NCBI RefSeq assembly: GCF_002005545.1
Contig: NZ_LBMT01000001.1
Location: forward strand, 1,448,301 to 1,512,300
Direction: 5' to 3'
DNA: 64,000 bases
DNA from: Streptococcus mitis
GTDB taxonomy: Bacteria > Bacillota > Bacilli > Lactobacillales > Streptococcaceae
Part shown: one piece after another, positions 43,382 through 52,613 of the stretch
Position numbering within the stretch: position 1 is the first letter of the stretch
Layout: each line of letters opens with the position of its first letter
Program-made: the position numbers and the translations under genes
The notes under the pieces: model-generated
The model's input: the letters and a program-made list of their open reading frames with translations, nothing else
Told to the model about the DNA's origin: nothing
Database searches by the model: none

Positions 43382-45370
43382 ATGTTTCGATTAACCAATA
43401 AGTTAGCGGTATCGAACTTGATTAAAAACCGCAAACTCTACTATCCTTTTGCGTTGGCTGTTCTCTTGGCAGTCACTGTCACCTATCTCTTTTACTCCCT
43501 AACTTTCAATCCAAAGATTGCGGAAATCCGTGGAGGGACAACCATTCAAGCTACTCTTGGATTTGGTATGTTTGTCGTCACCCTTGCGTCAGCCATTATC
43601 GTCCTCTATGCCAATAGTTTTGTCATGAAAAACCGTTCCAAGGAACTAGGGATTTATGGCATGTTGGGCTTGGAAAAGCGCCATCTGATTAGTATGAGCT
43701 TTAAGGAGTTGGTGCTATTTGGAATTCTAACTGTTGGTGCAGGTATCGGTATTGGAGCCTTGTTTGACAAGTTGATTTTCGCTTTCTTGCTCAAACTGAT
43801 GAAATTGAAGGTTGAGCTGGTCGCTACCTTCCAAATGAATGTTGTTATTGCAGTACTTGTTGTCTTTGGATTGATTTTCCTAGGCCTCATGTTCCTGAAT
43901 GCCCTTCGAATCGCCCGTATGAATGCCCTCCAGCTCTCGCGTGAGAAAGCAAGCGGAGAGAAAAGAGGTCGTTTCCTTCCTCTCCAAACTATTCTCGGTT
44001 CCATTAGTTTAGGGATTGGTTATTATCTTGCCCTTACGGTGAAAGATCCTCTTACAGCCCTAACAACTTTCTTCCTAGCTGTTTTACTGGTTATCTTTGG
44101 GACCTATCTCTTGTTCAATGCAGGTATTACCGTTTTCCTACAAATCTTAAAGAAAAACAAGAAATATTATTACCAACCAAATAACCTTATCTCAGTGTCT
44201 AACTTGATTTTCCGTATGAAGAAAAATGCAGTTGGACTAGCAACTATCGCTATCTTGTCAACAATGGTTTTGGTGACCATGTCTGCAGCGACAAGCATTT
44301 TCAATGCTTCAGAAAGCTTTAAAAAAGTTCTGAATCCTCATGATTTTGGGGTTTCAGGGCAAAATGTTGAAAAAGAAGATTTGGACAAACTCTTGAGCCA
44401 GTTTGCAAGTGACAAAGGTTATAAGATTAAAGAGAAAGAAGTTCTTCGTTACGCTTACTTTGGTGTTGCAAACCAAGAAGGTAGCAAGTTAACCCTTTTT
44501 GAAAAAGGACAAAATCGTGTCCAACCCACAACAGTTTTCATGGTATTTGACCAAAAAGATTATGAAAATATGACTGGCCAAAAACTGTCTCTATCAGGAA
44601 ATGAGGTCGGACTCTTTGCAAAGAATGAGGGAGTTAAAGAACAGAAAGCTCTAACTCTAAATGATCATCAATTTTCTGTCAAAGAAGAATTTACTAAAGA
44701 TTTCATTGTAAACCATGTTCCAAATCAGTTTAATATTTTGACTGCTGATTACAATTACCTTGTTGTACCTAATTTACAAGCCTTTTTTGACCAATTTCCA
44801 GATTCGGCTATCTATAATCAGTTTTACGGTGGTATGAATGTAAATGCCAACGAAGAAGAACAACTCAAGGTCGCTGAAGAATATGATAAATACCTCAATC
44901 AGTTTAATGCTCAATTAAACACGGAAGGTAGCTATGTTTACGGTAGTAATCTAGCAGATGCTAGTGCTCAGATGAGTGCCCTCTTTGGTGGTGTCTTCTT
45001 TATCGGTATTTTCCTATCCATTATCTTTATGGTCGGAACCGTTCTGGTAATCTACTACAAACAAATTTCTGAAGGCTATGAAGATCGTGAACGCTTTATT
45101 ATCTTGCAGAAAGTTGGTTTAGATCAAAAGCAAATCAAGCAAACCATCAACAAACAGGTTTTAACTGTTTTCTTCCTTCCTTTGCTTTTTGCCTTCATAC
45201 ATCTAGCCTTTGCCTACCATATGCTTAGCCTGATTTTAAAAGTGATTGGTGTAATAGATACGAATATGATGTTGATTGTGACCTTGTCTATCTGCGCTAT
45301 CTTCCTCATCGCCTATGTGCTGATTTTCATGGTTACTTCAAGAAGCTATCGCAAGATTGTGCAAATGTAA
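43382..45370 (+). CDS. BceB-like ABC transporter permease (FtsX family)
   Basis: This encodes 662 residues with ten predicted membrane helices in a 1+3+2+4 pattern. The large extracellular domain (about 310-535, between helices seven and eight) is the hallmark of BceB permeases that sense peptide antibiotics and signal to a histidine kinase. FtsX-type segments are seen near the N-terminus (MKNRSKELGIYGMLGLEKR) and C-terminus (EDRERFIILQKVGLDQKQI). It starts 1 nt after the ATPase stop. A terminator follows at 45377-45402. Confidence 0.9.
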   Translation: MFRLTNKLAVSNLIKNRKLYYPFALAVLLAVTVTYLFYSLTFNPKIAEIRGGTTIQATLGFGMFVVTLASAIIVLYANSFVMKNRSKELGIYGMLGLEKRHLISMSFKELVLFGILTVGAGIGIGALFDKLIFAFLLKLMKLKVELVATFQMNVVIAVLVVFGLIFLGLMFLNALRIARMNALQLSREKASGEKRGRFLPLQTILGSISLGIGYYLALTVKDPLTALTTFFLAVLLVIFGTYLLFNAGITVFLQILKKNKKYYYQPNNLISVSNLIFRMKKNAVGLATIAILSTMVLVTMSAATSIFNASESFKKVLNPHDFGVSGQNVEKEDLDKLLSQFASDKGYKIKEKEVLRYAYFGVANQEGSKLTLFEKGQNRVQPTTVFMVFDQKDYENMTGQKLSLSGNEVGLFAKNEGVKEQKALTLNDHQFSVKEEFTKDFIVNHVPNQFNILTADYNYLVVPNLQAFFDQFPDSAIYNQFYGGMNVNANEEEQLKVAEEYDKYLNQFNAQLNTEGSYVYGSNLADASAQMSALFGGVFFIGIFLSIIFMVGTVLVIYYKQISEGYEDRERFIILQKVGLDQKQIKQTINKQVLTVFFLPLLFAFIHLAFAYHMLSLILKVIGVIDTNMMLIVTLSICAIFLIAYVLIFMVTSRSYRKIVQM

Positions 45371-45371
45371 A

Positions 45372-45406
45372 AAAAGATACCTCGACTTCAAAATCGAGGT
45401 ATTTCT
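45372..45406. terminator. bidirectional terminator between the BceAB-like operon and the VIT1-like gene
   Basis: ATACCTCGA (45377-45385) pairs with TCGAGGTAT (45394-45402). The A-run on the left serves as the T-run for the minus-strand gene, which ends at 45413. Confidence 0.85.
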
Positions 45407-45412
45407 TATGTT

Positions 45413-46108
45413 CTAAATGCTGAAAAGTTGTCCTAGCAGAAAGGTTACTCCCATAGTCAAGAGACCAATAGCAAGGTTCCGAATCATAGCTGTTTTGGTT
45501 GGAGCTTTTCCAAGTCTGGCACTAGTATAACCAGTGAGAAGAAGAGCCACACCGACGATAAGGACAGTAACAGGGATGCGGTATTCACTTGGGAAAATGG
45601 TAATTGAAAGCATTGGTGGTAAGCTACCAAGGAAAAAAGAAATAAAGCTAGAGATAGCAGCGTGCCAAGGATTGGTAAACTCTTCATACTCTATCCCATA
45701 TTTTTCCTCAACCAAAGCCTTGAGTGGATTTTTCAGAAAGGCCTTATTGGTCAAGAGCTGGGCAGAGGTTTCACATTCTCCATTTTGGATATAGGCAGCA
45801 TAGAGGGATTTTTTGGCTAGTTCCATATCTTGGTCTAGCAAGAGTTGCTCACGCGCAACGGCCGCTTCCTCGGTATCTTTTTGAGTTGAAACAGATACAT
45901 ATTCTCCACCAGCCATTGAAAAGGCACCAGCTAGGATAGCCGCAAACCCTGATAAAAAGATAATCCAGATATTGCTGGTAGCACTGGCAACCCCGATAAC
46001 CACACCAGCAATGGAAATAATTCCATCATTGGCACCAAGAACACCCGCACGCAGAATATTTAAACGACCTGCAAAGTTTGAATCAATTTCGTGATTTGTT
46101 TCTGACAT
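45413..46108 (-). CDS. VIT1/CCC1 family transporter
   Basis: This encodes 231 residues from ATG 46108 (AAGGAG upstream); the 26-codon extension to 46186 lacks a ribosome site. Family marks are LRAGVLGANDGIISIAGVVIG, GAFSMAGGEYVSVSTQKD, and paired helices at the C-terminus (about five spans). CCC1/VIT1 proteins export iron or manganese from the cytosol in plants and yeast; bacterial members are presumed similar. The minus-strand gene is divergent from the 328-nt RNA. Confidence 0.88.
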   Translation of the reverse strand: MSETNHEIDSNFAGRLNILRAGVLGANDGIISIAGVVIGVASATSNIWIIFLSGFAAILAGAFSMAGGEYVSVSTQKDTEEAAVAREQLLLDQDMELAKKSLYAAYIQNGECETSAQLLTNKAFLKNPLKALVEEKYGIEYEEFTNPWHAAISSFISFFLGSLPPMLSITIFPSEYRIPVTVLIVGVALLLTGYTSARLGKAPTKTAMIRNLAIGLLTMGVTFLLGQLFSI

Positions 46109-46389
46109 ATTATTCTCCTTTTTATCCAGTATAAAGGAAAAATATAAGGAAATCAATCTTTTAAAAGTATCTGAAAAAAGTTGCACGATTCTAATGATGT
46201 AGAAATTTCAACATTTTTCTGATAAATCAAACACCGAGGGTAATGAGTATAGAATTGCATAAAAAATGTTAAATTAAATACGATAAACATTTTGTTCACT
46301 TTATAATCGTTTACAAGAGAATAATTAGTATTAAATCAAATAAAATCCAAATATTTTGCGAACTTTTTTATATTTTTTTCGTAAAACGC

Positions 46390-46418
46390 TTTACAAGTTC
46401 TTGGAAACATGATATAGT
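46390..46418 (+). promoter_or_regulatory. promoter of the 328-nt RNA
   Basis: TTTACA (46390-46395), a 17-bp spacer ending TGA, and TATAGT (46413-46418), an extended -10 promoter. Predicted start near 46425. Confidence 0.75.
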
Positions 46419-46424
46419 AATAAA

Positions 46425-46752
46425 GCTTAGAAAATGAGATGATGTTTTCTAGCAAATATAAACCCGAGTAAAAAATGCCTACGGACAGGCAGGGTTGAAT
46501 GCCGAAGCGTGGTTGAAAAACCACATTATTGATAGGGTTAAAAGCCTACTTTTATAAGTTGATGTTAGGACACTTGTCCTAATTCATGAATTTTTAGTGT
46601 GGTGAAAGCACACGTCATCTTGTGAAACGATCAATAAAGTACGTAATATTTGCTACTAGAGAGTTAGGAAACATCGGGAACAGACATACTCAACAGAAAC
46701 AAACATAAAAACGTCAGAAGATTGCAGAGCAGGTGAAAACCTGCTCTTTTTT
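46425..46752 (+). ncRNA. candidate structured leader RNA upstream of the polyamine operon
   Basis: From the promoter to a perfect terminator (GAGCAGGT, GAAA loop, ACCTGCTC, six T; 46727-46752) runs 328 nt with many hairpins: GCTTAGAAAA/TTTTCTAGC, TGCCT/AGGCA, GTGGTT/AACCAC, TTAGGACA/TGTCCTAA and GTGTG/CACAC. It lacks the core motifs of RNase P, tmRNA, SRP RNA, T-box, lysine, SAM or TPP elements. The terminator ends 65 bp before the decarboxylase start, which fits attenuation, but a free-standing RNA is equally possible. Confidence 0.65.
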
Positions 46753-46817
46753 CATGAGTCAACCTTTAGTCGCCTTTATCTTCTTGAGGCACTAAAAATA
46801 CGGTAAAGGAGTAAGTC

Positions 46818-48278
46818 TTGAAGAAGTTAGATCAAAACCAAGCCCCAATTTATGAGGCCTTGGTGAAGTTACGCAAGAAAAGGATTGTTCCCTTTGATGT
46901 TCCAGGTCACAAGCGTGGACGAGGAAATCCAGAACTTGTCGAACTGTTAGGTGAAAAATGTGTTGGCATTGATGTTAATTCGATGAAACCCTTGGATAAT
47001 CTTGGTCACCCCATTTCGATTATTCGGGATGCAGAGGAGCTGGCTGCAGATGCTTTTGGAGCTAGCCATGCTTTTCTCATGATTGGTGGAACAACTTCAT
47101 CGGTGCAGACTATGATTCTGGCAACCTGCAAGGCAGGAGATAAGATTATTCTGCCACGAAATGTCCACAAATCTGCCATCAATGCGCTGGTTCTATGTGG
47201 TGCCATTCCCATCTATATCGAGATGAGTGTAGATCCTAAGATTGGTATCGCTTTAGGTCTTGAAAATGACCGAGTAGCACAGGCCATAAAGGACCATCCA
47301 GATGCCAAGGCCATTTTGATTAACAATCCTACTTACTACGGCATCTGTTCAGACCTAAAAGGGTTGACAGAAATGGCTCATGAAGCTGGCATGATAGTTT
47401 TGGTAGATGAGGCCCACGGAGCGCACTTACATTTTACTGATAAACTTCCAATTTCTGCTATGGATGCAGGGGCTGATATAGCAGCAGTTTCCATGCATAA
47501 GTCTGGTGGGAGTTTGACCCAAAGTTCGCTTCTTTTAATCGGGGAGCAGATGAATCCTGAGTACGTTCGTCAGATAATCAACCTGACCCAGTCAACATCT
47601 GCTTCTTACCTGTTGATGGCTAGTCTGGATATTTCGCGTCGCAACTTGGCCCTTCGTGGTAAAGAGTCGTTTGAAAAGGTCATTGAACTGTCTGAGTATG
47701 CTCGTCGTGAAATCAATGCTATCGGTGGCTACTATGCCTACTCAAAAGAGTTAATAGATAGTGTTTCCGTTTGCGATTTTGACGTGACCAAGCTGTCAGT
47801 TTACACTCAGGGTATTGGCTTAACAGGTATCGAGGTTTATGACCTCCTACGAGACGAATACGACATTCAGATCGAGTTTGGTGATATTGGCAATATCTTG
47901 GCCTATATTTCGATTGGTGACCGTATCCAAGACATCGAGCGCTTAGTCGGTGCTTTGGCTGATATCAAGAGACTCTATTCAAGAGATGGGAAGGACTTGA
48001 TAGCAGGAGAATATATTCAGCCCGAATTGGTGTTATCTCCTCAGGAAGCCTTCTATTCAGAAAGAAGAAGTTTGTCTTTAGACGAATCTGTTGGACAAGT
48101 CTGTGGAGAATTTGTCATGTGCTATCCTCCAGGAATTCCTATCTTGGCTCCTGGAGAACGCATTACACGAGAAATTGTCGACTATATCCAATTTGCCAAG
48201 GAACGTGGTTGCTCCCTCCAAGGGACGGAAGACCCAGATGTCAATCACATCAACGTTATTAAAAGAAAGGAGAACTAG
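46818..48278 (+). CDS. speA: Orn/Lys/Arg decarboxylase, probably arginine decarboxylase
   Basis: This encodes 486 residues from a TTG start with AAAGGAG 7 nt upstream. It is the short, aspartate-aminotransferase-fold decarboxylase group: PFDVPGHKRG near the start, the cofactor Asp in VDEAHGAH (Asp197) and the PLP lysine in SMHKSGGS (Lys228). Neighbouring agmatine genes (aguA, aguB) point to arginine as substrate, giving agmatine; lysine decarboxylation has also been annotated for this gene in pneumococcus. It is the first gene of the polyamine operon and ends directly before speE. Confidence 0.9.
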   Translation: MKKLDQNQAPIYEALVKLRKKRIVPFDVPGHKRGRGNPELVELLGEKCVGIDVNSMKPLDNLGHPISIIRDAEELAADAFGASHAFLMIGGTTSSVQTMILATCKAGDKIILPRNVHKSAINALVLCGAIPIYIEMSVDPKIGIALGLENDRVAQAIKDHPDAKAILINNPTYYGICSDLKGLTEMAHEAGMIVLVDEAHGAHLHFTDKLPISAMDAGADIAAVSMHKSGGSLTQSSLLLIGEQMNPEYVRQIINLTQSTSASYLLMASLDISRRNLALRGKESFEKVIELSEYARREINAIGGYYAYSKELIDSVSVCDFDVTKLSVYTQGIGLTGIEVYDLLRDEYDIQIEFGDIGNILAYISIGDRIQDIERLVGALADIKRLYSRDGKDLIAGEYIQPELVLSPQEAFYSERRSLSLDESVGQVCGEFVMCYPPGIPILAPGERITREIVDYIQFAKERGCSLQGTEDPDVNHINVIKRKEN

Positions 48279-49139
48279 ATGGATTTATGGTTTTCTGAAG
48301 TTCATACTCCAGATGTCAAATTGTCCCTGCGAACAGCCAAGCAACTCTACGCTGGTAAAAGTGAATGGCAGGATATCGAAGTCTTGGATACCCCAGCTTT
48401 TGGGAAAATACTGATTTTAAATGGGCACGTCTTGTTTTCAGATGCGGATGATTTTGTCTATAATGAAATGACCGTCCACGTTCCCATGGCTGTGCATCCC
48501 AATCCAAAGAAAGTCTTGGTTATTGGGGGTGGCGACGGCGGTGTTGCCCAAGTATTAACTCTCTATCCTGAGCTTGAACAAATCGATATTGTGGAACCAG
48601 ATGAGATGTTGGTTGAAGTCTGTCGTGAGTATTTCCCAGACTTTGCTGCGGGGCTAGATGATCCTCGTGTCACCATTTACTATCAAAATGGGCTACGCTT
48701 TTTGCGAAACTGTGAAGATGACTACGATATTATCATCAACGATGCCACTGATCCATTTGGACATACGGAAGGGCTCTTTACCAAGGAATTTTACGGTAAC
48801 AGTTATCGAGCTCTGAAGGAAGACGGCATCATGATATACCAGCATGGGAGTCCCTTCTTTGACGAGGATGAGTCAGCTTGCCGAAGCATGCACCGTAAGG
48901 TTAATCAAGCCTTTCCAATCAGTCGGGTCTATCAGGCCCATATTCCAACTAGCCCAGCTGGCTATTGGTTGTTTGGATTTGCATCGAAAAAATACCACCC
49001 TGTCAAAGATTTTGACAAGGAAGGCTGGAAAAAACGCCAGCTTTTCACAGAATACTACACTGCAAACTTACACGTGGGAGCCTTTATGTTGCCTAAGTAT
49101 GTTGAGGACATTTTAGAAGAAGAGGAAGGAAAAAAATGA
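48279..49139 (+). CDS. speE: polyamine aminopropyltransferase (spermidine synthase)
   Basis: This encodes 286 residues. It has an N-terminal beta domain followed by the Rossmann domain with the nucleotide loop VIGGGDGGVAQ, acidic VEPDEM for the methylthio-ribose, and the catalytic Asp in NDATDPFG. Aminopropyltransferases move an aminopropyl group from decarboxylated SAM to a diamine. No SAM decarboxylase gene (speD) is in this window, so the donor source is unclear. AAAGGAGAA precedes the ATG; the stop overlaps the next start by 4 nt. Confidence 0.93.
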   Translation: MDLWFSEVHTPDVKLSLRTAKQLYAGKSEWQDIEVLDTPAFGKILILNGHVLFSDADDFVYNEMTVHVPMAVHPNPKKVLVIGGGDGGVAQVLTLYPELEQIDIVEPDEMLVEVCREYFPDFAAGLDDPRVTIYYQNGLRFLRNCEDDYDIIINDATDPFGHTEGLFTKEFYGNSYRALKEDGIMIYQHGSPFFDEDESACRSMHRKVNQAFPISRVYQAHIPTSPAGYWLFGFASKKYHPVKDFDKEGWKKRQLFTEYYTANLHVGAFMLPKYVEDILEEEEGKK

Positions 49140-50395
49140 GTCGTTTACTAGTTATTGGATGTGGGGGCGTTGCCCAAGTTGCTATTTCAAAGATTTGTCA
49201 AGATAGCGAAACCTTTACAGAGATTATGATTGCTAGCCGTACCAAGTCAAAATGTGATGACTTGAAAGCGAAGCTAGAAGGTAAAACAAGTACAAAGATT
49301 GAGACAGCGGCTCTTGATGCTGACAAGGTAGAAGAAGTGATTGCCCTGATTGAAAGCTACAAACCAGAAGCTGTTTTGAACGTAGCTCTGCCTTATCAAG
49401 ATCTAACCATTATGGATGCTTGTTTGGCTACAGGTGTCCACTATATCGACACAGCCAACTACGAGGCAGAGGATACAGAAGATCCTGAGTGGCGTGCCAT
49501 CTATGAGAAACGTTGTAAGGAACTTGGTTTTACAGCCTACTTTGACTACTCATGGCAATGGGCTTATCAGGAGAAATTCAAAGAGGCAGGCCTGACTGCT
49601 CTACTTGGATCTGGCTTTGACCCAGGTGTAACCAGCGTTTTTTCAGCTTACGCCCTTAAACATTATTTTGATGAAATCCACTATATCGACATTTTAGACT
49701 GTAATGGTGGTGACCACGGTTATCCATTTGCAACAAACTTTAACCCAGAAATCAATCTCCGCGAGGTTTCTGCGCCAGGTTCTTACTGGGAAGATGGAAA
49801 ATGGGTCGAAGTCGAAGCTATGTCTATCAAGCGTGAGTATGACTTCCCTCAGGTCGGACAAAAAGACATGTATCTCCTTCACCATGAAGAAATTGAATCA
49901 TTGGCCAAGAACATTCCAGGTGTCAAACGCATTCGTTTCTTTATGACTTTTGGTCAATCTTATCTAACACACATGAAATGCTTGGAAAACGTTGGACTCC
50001 TTCGTACAGATACCATTAACTTTAACGGCCAAGAAATCGTGCCGATTCAATTCTTAAAAGCCTTGCTTCCAGATCCTGCCAGCCTTGGTCCACGCACGGT
50101 TGGTAAAACCAATATCGGTTGTATCTTTACAGGTGTCAAAGACGGCGTTGAAAAGACCATCTACATCTACAATGTCTGCGACCATCAGGAATGTTACGCA
50201 GAAGTTGGTTCACAAGCCATTTCTTACACAACAGGTGTTCCAGCCATGATTGGGACAAAATTGGTTATGAACGGTACTTGGAAACAAGCTGGAGTGTATA
50301 ACCTTGAAGAATTGGATCCAGATCCATTCATGGAAGCTTTGAATGAGTATGGTTTACCTTGGGTTGTGGTTGAAAATCCACAAATGGTGGACTAA
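49136..50395 (+). CDS. carboxynorspermidine/carboxyspermidine synthase (saccharopine dehydrogenase family)
   Basis: This encodes 419 residues. A Rossmann start VIGCGGVAQVAISK binds NADPH; the rest follows the Lys9-like fold (DTANYEAEDTEDPEWR, GSGFDPGVTSVFSAYA, NGGDHGYPFATNFNPEIN). In this operon it should condense putrescine with aspartate semialdehyde to carboxyspermidine (CASDH/CANSDH). It is often annotated lys9 or saccharopine dehydrogenase, but the next gene (nspC) makes the polyamine role far more likely. It overlaps both neighbours by 1-4 nt. Confidence 0.92.
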   Translation: MSRLLVIGCGGVAQVAISKICQDSETFTEIMIASRTKSKCDDLKAKLEGKTSTKIETAALDADKVEEVIALIESYKPEAVLNVALPYQDLTIMDACLATGVHYIDTANYEAEDTEDPEWRAIYEKRCKELGFTAYFDYSWQWAYQEKFKEAGLTALLGSGFDPGVTSVFSAYALKHYFDEIHYIDILDCNGGDHGYPFATNFNPEINLREVSAPGSYWEDGKWVEVEAMSIKREYDFPQVGQKDMYLLHHEEIESLAKNIPGVKRIRFFMTFGQSYLTHMKCLENVGLLRTDTINFNGQEIVPIQFLKALLPDPASLGPRTVGKTNIGCIFTGVKDGVEKTIYIYNVCDHQECYAEVGSQAISYTTGVPAMIGTKLVMNGTWKQAGVYNLEELDPDPFMEALNEYGLPWVVVENPQMVD

Positions 50396-51522
50396 TGAAG
50401 CTAGAACAAGTACCCACACCAGCTTACATCATTGACTTAGCCAAGTTAGAAGCCAATTGCCGCATCCTACATTATGTTCAAGAAGAAGCTGGTTGCAAGG
50501 TTTTGCTTGCCCAGAAGGCATATTCTCTTTACAAAACCTATCCCTTGATTAGCCAGTATCTATCTGGCACAACTGCAAGTGGTCTCTATGAGGCTAAATT
50601 AGCAAGGGAAGAATTTCCTGGTGAAGTCCATGTTTTTGCACCTGCTTTCAAAGATTCAGACATGGAAGAATTACTTGAAATCACTGACCACATTGTCTTT
50701 AATTCTGAGAGACAGTTGCGTAAACATGGGGCCCGTTGTCGGGAGGCTGGTGTCAGTGTTGGTTTGCGCATCAACCCTCAGTGTTCAACTCAAGGAGATC
50801 ACGCGCTCTATGACCCTTGTGCACCAGGTTCTCGTTTTGGAGTCACTCTAGACAAGATTCCGAGTGATTTATTAGATTTGGTGGATGGGCTTCATTTTCA
50901 CACCCTTTGCGAGCAAGGTTCGGATGATTTAGAGACAACTTTGAAAGCAGTTGAAGCGCAGTTTGGTCCCTACTTACATGAGGTCAAATGGCTCAATATG
51001 GGAGGCGGACACCACATCACAAGAGAAGGTTACGATGTGGATTTGCTGATTTCAGAAATCAAGCGTATCCAAGAAGCTTACAATCTTGAAGTCTATATCG
51101 AACCGGGTGAAGCCATTGCGCTCAATGCGGGTTATCTAGCAACTGAAGTATTGGATATTGTAGAAAACGGCATGGAAATCTTGGTTTTAGATGCCTCTGC
51201 GACCTGCCATATGCCTGATGTACTTGAGATGCCCTATCGACCACCTTTGAGAAATGGCTTTGAGGCACAGGAAAAAGCTCATACCTACAGACTTTCTTCT
51301 AATACCTGTCTGACGGGCGATGTAATTGGTGATTATAGTTTTGAAAATCCAGTCCAAATCGGTGATAGACTTTATTTCGAAGACATGGCCATTTATTCTT
51401 TTGTCAAAAATAATACTTTTAATGGTATTGGATTGCCAAGTCTCTATCTCATGGACGAACAGGGAGACTGCAGCTTAGTCAAAGCCTTTGGCTATCAAGA
51501 TTTTAAAGGGAGATTATCATGA
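50395..51522 (+). CDS. nspC: carboxynorspermidine decarboxylase
   Basis: This encodes 375 residues. It is a fold-III PLP decarboxylase: the cofactor lysine in LLAQKAYSL (Lys41), GLRINPQCS, the specificity loop [20 protein letters not shown], and the active-site Cys region [14 protein letters not shown]. It removes CO2 from carboxyspermidine (or carboxynorspermidine) to give spermidine. Start and stop overlap the flanking genes (ATGA-type), so the operon is tightly coupled. Confidence 0.94.
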   Translation: MKLEQVPTPAYIIDLAKLEANCRILHYVQEEAGCKVLLAQKAYSLYKTYPLISQYLSGTTASGLYEAKLAREEFPGEVHVFAPAFKDSDMEELLEITDHIVFNSERQLRKHGARCREAGVSVGLRINPQCSTQGDHALYDPCAPGSRFGVTLDKIPSDLLDLVDGLHFHTLCEQGSDDLETTLKAVEAQFGPYLHEVKWLNMGGGHHITREGYDVDLLISEIKRIQEAYNLEVYIEPGEAIALNAGYLATEVLDIVENGMEILVLDASATCHMPDVLEMPYRPPLRNGFEAQEKAHTYRLSSNTCLTGDVIGDYSFENPVQIGDRLYFEDMAIYSFVKNNTFNGIGLPSLYLMDEQGDCSLVKAFGYQDFKGRLS

Positions 51523-52604
51523 TGGACAGTCCCAAAAAATTAGGCTATCGTATGCCAGCAGAGTATGAAACCCACCATGGTACCCTCATGATATGGCCGA
51601 CTCGACCAGGTTCATGGCCCTTTCAAGGAAAGGCTGCCAAAAGAGCTTTCAGCCAGATTATAAAAATCATAGCAGAAGGGGAAAGAGTTTATCTTTTGGT
51701 GGGCCAAGACTACTTAGCTGAAGCCCGGTCTTATCTTGGAGACAGCGTTATTTATTTAGACATTCCCACCAATGATGCATGGGCGCGTGATACAGGTCCG
51801 ACTATTCTTGTCAATGATAAAAGAGAAAAGTTGGCAGTTGATTGGTCTTTCAATGCTTGGGGTGGTGCTGTTGATGGTCTCTACCAAGACTACGAAGCCG
51901 ATAACCAAGTAGCTAGTCGTTTTGCTGAGGCCTTGGAAATGCCTGTTTATGATGCCAAACCCTTTGTACTAGAAGGCGGAGCAATCCATAGCGATGGTCA
52001 AGGAACCATTCTCGTAACTGAAAGTTGCTTGCTTAGTCCTGGTCGCAATCCTCATCTAAGTAAAGAGGAAATCGAAAATACCTTATTAGAGTGCCTTGGA
52101 GCTGAAAAAGTTATCTGGCTTCCTTATGGTATTTATCAGGATGAAACCAATGAACACGTTGACAATGTTGCTGCCTTTGTTGCTCCTGCTGAGCTTGTCT
52201 TGGCTTGGACGGACGACGAAAGTGATCCTCAATATGCCATGTCAAAAGCAGATCTCGAACTCTTAGAGCAAGAGACAGATGCAAAAGGTCGTCCCTTCAT
52301 TATTCATAAATTGCCTATCCCTGCAGTTCGACAAGTTGTGACAGAAGAAGATTTGCCAGGCTACATCTATGAAGAAGGAGAAGAAGAGCGATACGCTGGT
52401 GAACGACTAGCAGCTTCCTACGTAAACTTTTATATCGCCAACAAGGCTGTCCTTGTTCCCCAGTTTGAGGATGTAAACGACCAAGTAGCCTTAGATATCC
52501 TCAGTAAGTGTTTCCCGGACCGTAAAGTTGTCGGAATACCAGCCAGAGATATTCTCTTAGGTGGTGGAAATATTCACTGTATCACCCAACAAATCCCAGA
52601 ATAG
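51519..52604 (+). CDS. aguA: agmatine deiminase
   Basis: This encodes 361 residues; two adjacent ATGs (51519, 51522) follow GGGAG. The guanidine-modifying fold shows WARDTGPTI, a catalytic His in TNEHVDNVA and the nucleophile Cys in [11 protein letters not shown] (Cys354). It hydrolyses agmatine to N-carbamoylputrescine and ammonia, the next step after arginine decarboxylation. It is cytosolic. It overlaps nspC by 4 nt. Confidence 0.95.
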   Translation: MMDSPKKLGYRMPAEYETHHGTLMIWPTRPGSWPFQGKAAKRAFSQIIKIIAEGERVYLLVGQDYLAEARSYLGDSVIYLDIPTNDAWARDTGPTILVNDKREKLAVDWSFNAWGGAVDGLYQDYEADNQVASRFAEALEMPVYDAKPFVLEGGAIHSDGQGTILVTESCLLSPGRNPHLSKEEIENTLLECLGAEKVIWLPYGIYQDETNEHVDNVAAFVAPAELVLAWTDDESDPQYAMSKADLELLEQETDAKGRPFIIHKLPIPAVRQVVTEEDLPGYIYEEGEEERYAGERLAASYVNFYIANKAVLVPQFEDVNDQVALDILSKCFPDRKVVGIPARDILLGGGNIHCITQQIPE

Positions 52605-52613
52605 GAGAAAAAG

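Larger units (their letters stand above)
46109..46817. other. 709-bp intergenic region containing a long structured RNA
   Basis: No protein gene is seen. The left 280 bp hold the promoter region of the VIT1-like gene and an extra TATAAT-like box; the rest is the RNA at 46425-46752 and a 65-bp spacer with the ribosome site of the decarboxylase gene. Confidence 0.6.

Noticed and set aside
46425..46752. RNase P RNA, tmRNA or a lysine riboswitch
   Set aside because: Core motifs of RNase P (GAGGAAAGTCC), the tmRNA tag region and the lysine element are absent.
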